NCBI RefSeq assembly: GCF_947489755.1
Contig: NZ_CANLFB010000033.1
Coordinates: forward strand, 1 to 42,544
From: an uncultured Psychromonas sp.
Lineage (GTDB): Bacteria; Pseudomonadota; Gammaproteobacteria; Enterobacterales; Psychromonadaceae
Length of the DNA stretch: 42,544 nucleotides
Direction of reading: 5' to 3'
Below are positions 37,826 to 42,544 of this stretch, in pieces. A model generated the notes under the pieces. That model saw only the letters and a program-made list of their open reading frames with translations, had not been told where the DNA came from and did no database searches. Numbering within the stretch: the stretch's first letter is position 1; every line of letters starts with the position of its first letter. The position numbers and the translations under genes were made by a program.

Positions 37826-38398
37826 CTAGATTTCTTTAGATATAATTGAATTAACAAGTTTTTTAGCTTCAACATACGAAGAGTTAAATACAAAATTATG
37901 TTTAACATCATGAGGAATGGGTAGCAGCTCTAACCATCTTGAAACAACCCAATAGGGATTGTTTATTAGTTTACTTGAGTACAAATCATTTAATAAATCA
38001 TTGTTTTCAAATACTGATAACAATGATTCAGATAACAAAATAAGATGAGTGCTTGACTGTTTTTCGGACCAATGATTTATTTCACTAATACTGGCAAATT
38101 GTAAGTTATCAATTTCAGATTCAACCATAGTTAACTCAACTAAAGATTTACACTTAACATCGATTTCTAACACGCCATCATCACCGTTATCAAAATTAAT
38201 GATTTCAACCCAACTCCCCCAACGCGATGAAGGTTCATGTTGTTGTTTATTTGAAGAGATAATAAACCCGCCTAACGTTGAAGATAGCCCGACCATTTTT
38301 AAATACTTAGCTTCAAAAATTCTTAAACGTGTAATGCCACCCGGTAGTAAAAAAACATCTAGTGGAAATATGGGAAGATTAGTCGTTTTGTTGGTCAT
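37826..38398 (-). CDS. LON substrate-binding-domain protein
   Basis: A 190-residue stand-alone version of the N-terminal domain of Lon protease (COG2802 type). Landmarks are LPIFPLDVFLLPGGITRLRIFEAKYLKMV near the start and RWLELLPIPHDVKHNFV near the end. It has no ATPase or protease domain. It is the last gene of the four-gene group that starts with DUF2878, with a gap of 72 bases from the DUF3833 gene. A role in recognising damaged proteins is plausible but not shown. Confidence 0.88.
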   Translation of the reverse strand: MTNKTTNLPIFPLDVFLLPGGITRLRIFEAKYLKMVGLSSTLGGFIISSNKQQHEPSSRWGSWVEIINFDNGDDGVLEIDVKCKSLVELTMVESEIDNLQFASISEINHWSEKQSSTHLILLSESLLSVFENNDLLNDLYSSKLINNPYWVVSRWLELLPIPHDVKHNFVFNSSYVEAKKLVNSIISKEI

Positions 38399-38470
38399 TA
38401 TAGCCCCTCTTATATTTGTTACTTAGATTAATGATCTTAATGTTATGTACGTATCTTCCATCTAAATAGT

Positions 38471-39022
38471 TCACTGGCATGACTTTACAGGCGCTTCTTT
38501 ATCAAAAAACAAAGTCACATTGGCCACATTAAATCCGAATTTAGAGATTGCGGTTTTATTCATTACTCGATATTCATCAATCTGATACATCCAATCATCC
38601 ATACTGACTTCATAAGTGGTGCCATCAACAGGCAGTTTTAATGTATATTTAAATTGAAATGCAAAACCTTGATGCTTCCCTATGGCAGTACCAATAACGT
38701 CTTCCGCAGTGCCTCTATAACTTCCATCACTTTGTTTCACTAGGTGCCAATCTCGGTAACTGATTTCTCCATCATTAAAATAGAATTTTTCAGTTAACAC
38801 CCCTTTGTTATCATTCCATGTCCCAACAAGCTCAACACAAAAACGTCTTGTTACTTTGTCACTACTGTCTTGAATCGATCCCCAAGCCGTCACAGGCCCA
38901 TTAAAATATTCTTTAATATCGAAATTATTAGTCTGTGGTTGATAATCAGTTAAGTTTGCTGAACAACTAGATATCAATAAACATGTCGCGACTGTTAAAA
39001 ATGTGTGTTTATATTTAATCAT
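38471..39022 (-). CDS. DUF3833 lipoprotein
   Basis: A 183-residue lipoprotein with a signal peptide and lipobox (LISSCS, Cys near residue 20). The mature part has DFDV-like YQPQTNNFDIKEYFNGPVTAWG, FCVELVGTWNDNKGVLTEKF and the lipocalin-like MDDWMYQIDEYRVMNKTAI segment. DUF3833 proteins occur in ChrR-linked clusters with chalcone-isomerase-like and DUF2878 proteins. Lipid carriage or binding in the envelope is a reasonable guess only. Confidence 0.9.
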   Translation of the reverse strand: MIKYKHTFLTVATCLLISSCSANLTDYQPQTNNFDIKEYFNGPVTAWGSIQDSSDKVTRRFCVELVGTWNDNKGVLTEKFYFNDGEISYRDWHLVKQSDGSYRGTAEDVIGTAIGKHQGFAFQFKYTLKLPVDGTTYEVSMDDWMYQIDEYRVMNKTAISKFGFNVANVTLFFDKEAPVKSCQ

Positions 39023-39062
39023 TATGATCCCCTACTATGTACCATAGTTTATATGCGTGTTA

Positions 39063-39680
39063 CTAATTGCCTAATAATGCTGTTCTTAATTTAGGTTCGC
39101 TGGTGTTTTTTGATAACCAAATATCTAAAAATAATGGTGCAAAATCAGCGTCTTCTATACTGCCCGCAAATTGATTATTAAAATAAAATGCACTTCTATT
39201 TTGTTCGATAACAAACGCTAAGCTATCGCCTGATGTTACATTTGGCCAAATTTCCTTAAGTTGGGGAATGAAAATATTATAAACATCTTCTTTAATACCT
39301 AAGTGTTGCCATTGTTCTATCGTCCGTTGTATTAATTCCTTCGACGTAATACTCCTTAAATAGTTAATTTTATAAATTAATGTGCCATTCTTGGATATTT
39401 CAGGGTACTGCCCAGAAGACGTTGATAACTCACTTTCATAGACATCCCAAATCAAAACCGAAAAGACCGCCTTACCTATTTTTTTTACAGGTTGTTCTTT
39501 CTCGACTTCATCTAATGTATTTTTCCATTGACCCAATTCAACCCTTTCATCTGCCGATGCACTGTTTTTAAGAAACACCGTAAAAAGCAGGACAAGCACA
39601 GTGACTTTTGACATCAATAACAGTGAATCTTTTAATGCAGATCTATCCCAATATCCTGAGAGTTTAATAAACTTATACAT
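39063..39680 (-). CDS. chalcone-isomerase-like protein
   Basis: A 205-residue protein with an N-terminal hydrophobic segment (about residues 22-43, probably a signal anchor) and a bacterial chalcone-isomerase-like domain: KKIGKAVFSVLIWDVYESEL, LIYKINYLRSITSKELIQRT and the FYFNNQFAGSIEDADFAPLFLDIWLS tail. Bacterial members are not flavonoid enzymes; related folds bind fatty acids. AAGG lies 7 bases before the start, and the start overlaps the DUF2878 stop by 8 bases. Confidence 0.9.
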   Translation of the reverse strand: MYKFIKLSGYWDRSALKDSLLLMSKVTVLVLLFTVFLKNSASADERVELGQWKNTLDEVEKEQPVKKIGKAVFSVLIWDVYESELSTSSGQYPEISKNGTLIYKINYLRSITSKELIQRTIEQWQHLGIKEDVYNIFIPQLKEIWPNVTSGDSLAFVIEQNRSAFYFNNQFAGSIEDADFAPLFLDIWLSKNTSEPKLRTALLGN

Positions 39681-40167
39681 GCGCTAACCTTGTATTCGTC
39701 ATAACTGACTTTAAAAAGAAAAATAAAATGAACAACCCAGCCCAAATAGCAGCAAGGACCAAGTAAGTAGCGAGTAATGGATAACCGAAACTAACGGCCT
39801 CCAACCTTTGTGCTGCGATATAACTTAAAGGAGCGAATATCGCCCCCACTGTTATTTGTAACACCTTGGAAGAACTTAAAAATGTTAAACTGTGGCAAAC
39901 AGTACAAGCAAAACAAGCCCATAAAATAACTAACCAAAAAGGCATAAAGGTAGAATCTGGGAATATAAAAAACATAAAGAAATGTAATAACGAATCAACT
40001 GAACTGCCGATGACGGCTATCAATAAAACCAACCGAGCTTCATTTTTTATATGAGATAATTTAATCAGATGAAAAGCGATCATTGAAAGTGCAACAGGGA
40101 TAAAAGCATTACCCCAATAAATGAGCCCAAACCACGCTATATTGAACCCCAACATATTCATTAACAT
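39673..40167 (-). CDS. DUF2878 membrane protein
   Basis: A 164-residue protein with four to five membrane helices, beginning MLMNMLGFNIAWFGLIYWGN and ending with a strongly hydrophobic segment (YLVLAAIWAGLFILFFFL). This is the pattern of DUF2878, found near chalcone-isomerase-like and DUF3833 genes. GGAGA lies 7 bases before the start. It is the first gene of the group, and a predicted ECF promoter lies about 40 bases upstream. Function unknown. Confidence 0.88.
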   Translation of the reverse strand: MLMNMLGFNIAWFGLIYWGNAFIPVALSMIAFHLIKLSHIKNEARLVLLIAVIGSSVDSLLHFFMFFIFPDSTFMPFWLVILWACFACTVCHSLTFLSSSKVLQITVGAIFAPLSYIAAQRLEAVSFGYPLLATYLVLAAIWAGLFILFFFLKSVMTNTRLAHV

Positions 40168-40203
40168 TTTTATCTCTCCATGACCATTATTGGTACAGGT
40201 ATA

Positions 40204-40231
40204 AATACGCTCTTAAATCACTTTTAGATCT
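40204..40231 (-). promoter_or_regulatory. predicted ECF-sigma promoter of the DUF2878 group
   Basis: On the minus strand AGATCT (40231-40226) is followed after 16 bases by CGTATT (40209-40204), about 37 bases before the DUF2878 start. It differs from the motif before the sigma gene by one base in the -35 element and has the same -10 and spacing. Confidence 0.6.
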
Positions 40232-40437
40232 GTGAATAGAAATAGATATCAATAAATATTGGTATTGTTAAAGATTAGATACAGGCACCATAGCTAGGTT
40301 AAAATATTAAAAACAAGTTACTAAGTAGAATCAAACTTTATCTAAGTTGATTTATAATGAGTTAAAATATTCATATAGACTGATTAAAAAGTTATTTTTT
40401 ATAAGATTAAAGCCTACAAACCGGCCCGTATTAAATA

Positions 40438-40454
40438 TATAATGTGCTTATAAT
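40438..40454 (+). promoter_or_regulatory. candidate -10 elements for hisFI
   Basis: Two TATAAT hexamers, at 40438-40443 and 40449-40454, lie about 110-130 bases before hisF. No good -35 is visible at 17 bases upstream of either, so the assignment is weak. Confidence 0.35.
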
Positions 40455-40565
40455 TAATTAATAATCTTTACAGTCACTTATGCTTATTTTTATAAAAGCA
40501 TCAGTCAATAACTTTAAGGCCTACGAAATGCTTAAAAATACAAGTTCACAAGATAGCGAGGCTTT

Positions 40566-41339
40566 ATGTTAGCAAAACGTATTATTCCTTGTTTAGATGT
40601 TAAAGATGGCCAAGTTGTAAAAGGCGTACAATTTCGTAACCATGAAATCGTAGGCGATATTGTGCCACTTGCTAAACGTTATGCAGAAGAAGGTGCAGAC
40701 GAATTAGTGTTTTATGACATCACCGCTAGTTCAGACGATCGTGTTGTCGATAAAAGCTGGGTAAGTCGCGTAGCAGAAGTCATTGATATTCCATTCTGTG
40801 TCGCGGGTGGTATAAAAACCGAAGAAGATGCAAGACGCATTCTTGAATTTGGTGCCGATAAAGTGTCAATCAACAGCCCTGCGCTTGCTGACCCAAGCTT
40901 AATTAATCGATTAGCTGAAAAATTTGGCACACAATGTATCGTTATTGGTATTGATTCATACTTCGACGAAGCGACTGGTCAGCACCAAGTAAAACAATTC
41001 ACCGGTAATGAAAAAGCAACGGTAACCACTAAATGGAATACCTTTGATTGGATAAAAGAAGTTCAATCTCGCGGTGCCGGTGAAGTTGTATTAAATGTAA
41101 TGAATCAAGATGGCGTCCGTTGCGGGTATGATATCCAACAACTCAGCCAAGCACGTGCTATATGTAATATCCCATTAATCGCTTCAGGCGGTGCTGGTGA
41201 GATGAGCCATTTTGCAGATGTTTTTAACCAAGCTGACGTTGATGGTGCATTAGCAGCAAGTGTCTTCCACAAACAAATAATTAATATTGGTGAGTTAAAA
41301 TCTTACCTTAAATCAGAAAAGGTAGAGATCCGACTATGA
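40566..41339 (+). CDS. hisF: imidazole glycerol phosphate synthase cyclase subunit HisF
   Basis: HisF uses ammonia from HisH to turn PRFAR into imidazole glycerol phosphate and AICAR. The 257-residue TIM barrel (E. coli 258) has [22 protein letters not shown] with the catalytic aspartate, [29 protein letters not shown] and [12 protein letters not shown]. It is separated from hisA by about 12 kb but keeps the same strand and the usual hisF-hisI order. Its Shine-Dalgarno GAGG is only 4 bases from the ATG. An upstream 14-codon frame ends 4 bases past this ATG and may couple translation. Confidence 0.98.
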   Translation: MLAKRIIPCLDVKDGQVVKGVQFRNHEIVGDIVPLAKRYAEEGADELVFYDITASSDDRVVDKSWVSRVAEVIDIPFCVAGGIKTEEDARRILEFGADKVSINSPALADPSLINRLAEKFGTQCIVIGIDSYFDEATGQHQVKQFTGNEKATVTTKWNTFDWIKEVQSRGAGEVVLNVMNQDGVRCGYDIQQLSQARAICNIPLIASGGAGEMSHFADVFNQADVDGALAASVFHKQIINIGELKSYLKSEKVEIRL

Positions 41340-41974
41340 ATGTAGTAACTACGAGTTTAATGAAACAAGAGCAAATAGCATCGTTAGATTGGGCAAAAGT
41401 AGATAATCTAATGCCTGTCGTCGTACAAAACAGAACGTCTGGTAAAGTACTTATGTTAGGTTACGTAAACCAAGAGTCTTTAGCTGCAACACTTGAGTCA
41501 GGCAAGATGACTTTTTTCAGTCGTACAAAGCAACGTTTATGGTGCAAAGGCGAGCAATCAGGTAATTTTTTAAACGTTATTGAGATTAGCTCTGATTGTG
41601 ACAATGACACATTACTTGCGATTGTTGATCCAATTGGTCCAACTTGTCATTTAGGAAATGAAACTTGTTTTAAAAATGAACAAGAGCCATCATTAAGTTT
41701 TCTTTCTGATTTAGAACAAGTCATCAAGAGCCGTAAAGGTGCAGATCCTAAGAGTAGCTACACTGCTAGCTTATATGATCGTGGTACTAAACGTATTGCA
41801 CAAAAAGTGGGTGAAGAAGGTGTTGAAGTTGCTTTAGCAGCGATGGCAAAAGATATGGATGAGTTAACCAATGAAGGTGCTGATTTAATTTATCACTTAA
41901 CTGTTTTATTACAGAATGAAGGTCTTGAGCTTGCAGATATTGCAACGAAATTAAAAGAACGTCATAGTAAATAA
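41336..41974 (+). CDS. hisI: bifunctional phosphoribosyl-AMP cyclohydrolase / phosphoribosyl-ATP pyrophosphatase
   Basis: HisI (HisIE) carries out steps 2 and 3 of the pathway. Residues 1-115 are the cyclohydrolase: [44 protein letters not shown], and a later metal-binding cysteine near GPTCHLG. Residues from about 120 are the pyrophosphatase helical bundle with [31 protein letters not shown]. The 212 residues match the enterobacterial fusion (about 203). Its start overlaps the hisF stop by 4 bases, so the two are coupled, and a terminator follows. Confidence 0.97.
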   Translation: MNVVTTSLMKQEQIASLDWAKVDNLMPVVVQNRTSGKVLMLGYVNQESLAATLESGKMTFFSRTKQRLWCKGEQSGNFLNVIEISSDCDNDTLLAIVDPIGPTCHLGNETCFKNEQEPSLSFLSDLEQVIKSRKGADPKSSYTASLYDRGTKRIAQKVGEEGVEVALAAMAKDMDELTNEGADLIYHLTVLLQNEGLELADIATKLKERHSK

Positions 41975-42028
41975 AGATAATACTTCAAAGCAGTTAATCT
42001 AACTGTTTGATAACAATTAATAATCATT

Positions 42029-42068
42029 AAAAAGCCGCTAGTAATATTTTACTTAGCGGCTTTTTTTT
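42029..42068 (+). terminator. terminator of hisFI
   Basis: AAAAAGCCGCTA (42029-42040) pairs with TAGCGGCTTTTT (42054-42065), with T residues to 42068. It lies about 55 bases after hisI. Confidence 0.9.
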
Positions 42069-42204
42069 AATTAAGATTCTCCCTTATATACTGTGACAGT
42101 ATTCAACTTGAGACTGAATAAAAGCTTTGAAGTGCATAGCGAATAATCTCCTCTTTCTCATCATTTTTTAAAAAACACAAAACAACTATTTCAAAGCAAT
42201 GAAA

Positions 42205-42249
42205 GTAAGCAACCTTAATGTAAGTAATCTTAATGTATGTAATCTTAAT
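42205..42249. repeat. three tandem copies of a 15-bp unit
   Basis: Copies at 42205-42219, 42220-42234 and 42235-42249. The second and third differ at one base (GTAAG against GTATG), and the first differs from the second at two (GTAAGCAACC against GTAAGTAATC). The common core is TTAAT at the end of each copy. No coding frame covers it. The length of 15 is a multiple of 3, but it is not in a recognisable gene. Confidence 0.85.
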
Positions 42250-42544
42250 TGTGGATAAGCAAAGCGATACAACGCCGCTACTTTCGCGGATGACTGCATT
42301 AAATTATATTAAAAAAATTCGCCTCGAGCTAAGCAGAACTAACGGCACTGTATAACCAAAATATATAGTTTTATAATTTTAAATCTAATTCCGATTTGAC
42401 TAACCAGAATTGAGGTTAACTAGATAAAGAGTAATAAAACGTAGATAGAAAAAAGGTTACCGATAGGTTAATGCCGATCAGTTAAGAAAATTAGTTGATT
42501 TTTAGCTGAAGAAGATCAAAATCCTATGACTCAAAAGGTCATGG

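Larger units (their letters stand above)
40168..40565. other. intergenic region between the stress cluster and hisF
   Basis: About 400 AT-rich bases. On the minus strand it holds the predicted ECF promoter of the DUF2878 group. On the plus strand it must hold the promoter of hisF. It contains two overlapping -10-like TATAAT sequences at 40438-40454 and a 14-codon open frame (40528-40572) with AAGG upstream that overlaps the hisF start. No remnant of hisA or other his genes is visible. Confidence 0.6.
41975..42544. other. region after hisI, no recognised gene
   Basis: Contains the hisFI terminator and a 15-bp tandem repeat (42205-42249). Beyond those I see no frame with gene-like features, no tRNA and no strong inverted repeat. 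Confidence 0.5.

Noticed and set aside
28529-40565. The sigma/ChrR cluster as a mobile genomic island
   Set aside because: No integrase, transposase, tRNA edge or flanking direct repeats are seen, and base composition looks the same as in the neighbours.

Overview
The window is AT-rich gammaproteobacterial chromosome, most likely from a marine genus near Psychromonas or the Vibrionales/Alteromonadales. I infer this from a Vibrio-type flagellar H-ring gene (flgT), the pyrD-zapC and yoaA-tsaB neighbourhoods, a DUF2986 microprotein, a class 2 DHODH and a histidine operon with a His-rich leader peptide. Species cannot be fixed from the sequence alone. I see no rRNA, tRNA, CRISPR array, integrase or intact insertion sequence.

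Layout. 1-886 is AT-rich with no credible gene. 887-1385 is a decayed ABC-transporter ATPase relic. 1427-10540 (minus) is a tight run: a substrate-binding lipoprotein overlapping a PAS/GGDEF-like/EAL c-di-GMP protein, then tamA and tamB for outer-membrane assembly. Next come htpX (minus), ppiC (plus), zapC and pyrD (minus), a secreted lysozyme-like protein, a small unknown protein, tsaB and yoaA (all minus). 18.5-22.4 kb holds ygbA, an unknown small protein, a DUF2986 microprotein, and an orphan flagellar group flgH-flgT plus an acidic unknown protein.

Histidine biosynthesis starts with the leader peptide hisL and an attenuator-type terminator, then hisG-D-C-B-H-A (22.5-28.5 kb), closed by a strong terminator. 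The last two genes, hisF and hisI, lie 12 kb away at 40.6-42.0 kb, in the same order and orientation. All eight pathway genes are therefore present, but the operon is split.

The gap is filled by fifteen minus-strand genes. Apart from msrA they look like one membrane and photo-oxidative stress module: an ECF sigma factor and its ChrR-type cupin anti-sigma factor, DUF523-DUF1722, photolyase, an NTF2-like protein, an SDR, an FAD oxidoreductase, DUF1365, a cyclopropane-fatty-acid-synthase-like methyltransferase, and an upstream group of DUF2878, chalcone-isomerase-like, DUF3833 and LON-domain proteins. Two matching promoter-like motifs (NGATCT, 16 bases, CGTATT) sit in front of the sigma gene and the DUF2878 gene. 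This suggests one sigma factor drives both halves. msrA is separated from cfa by its own terminator.

The most notable points are the his operon split by a stress regulon with its predicted promoters, and the lipoprotein/EAL pair that looks like a ligand-sensing c-di-GMP system joined to tamAB.
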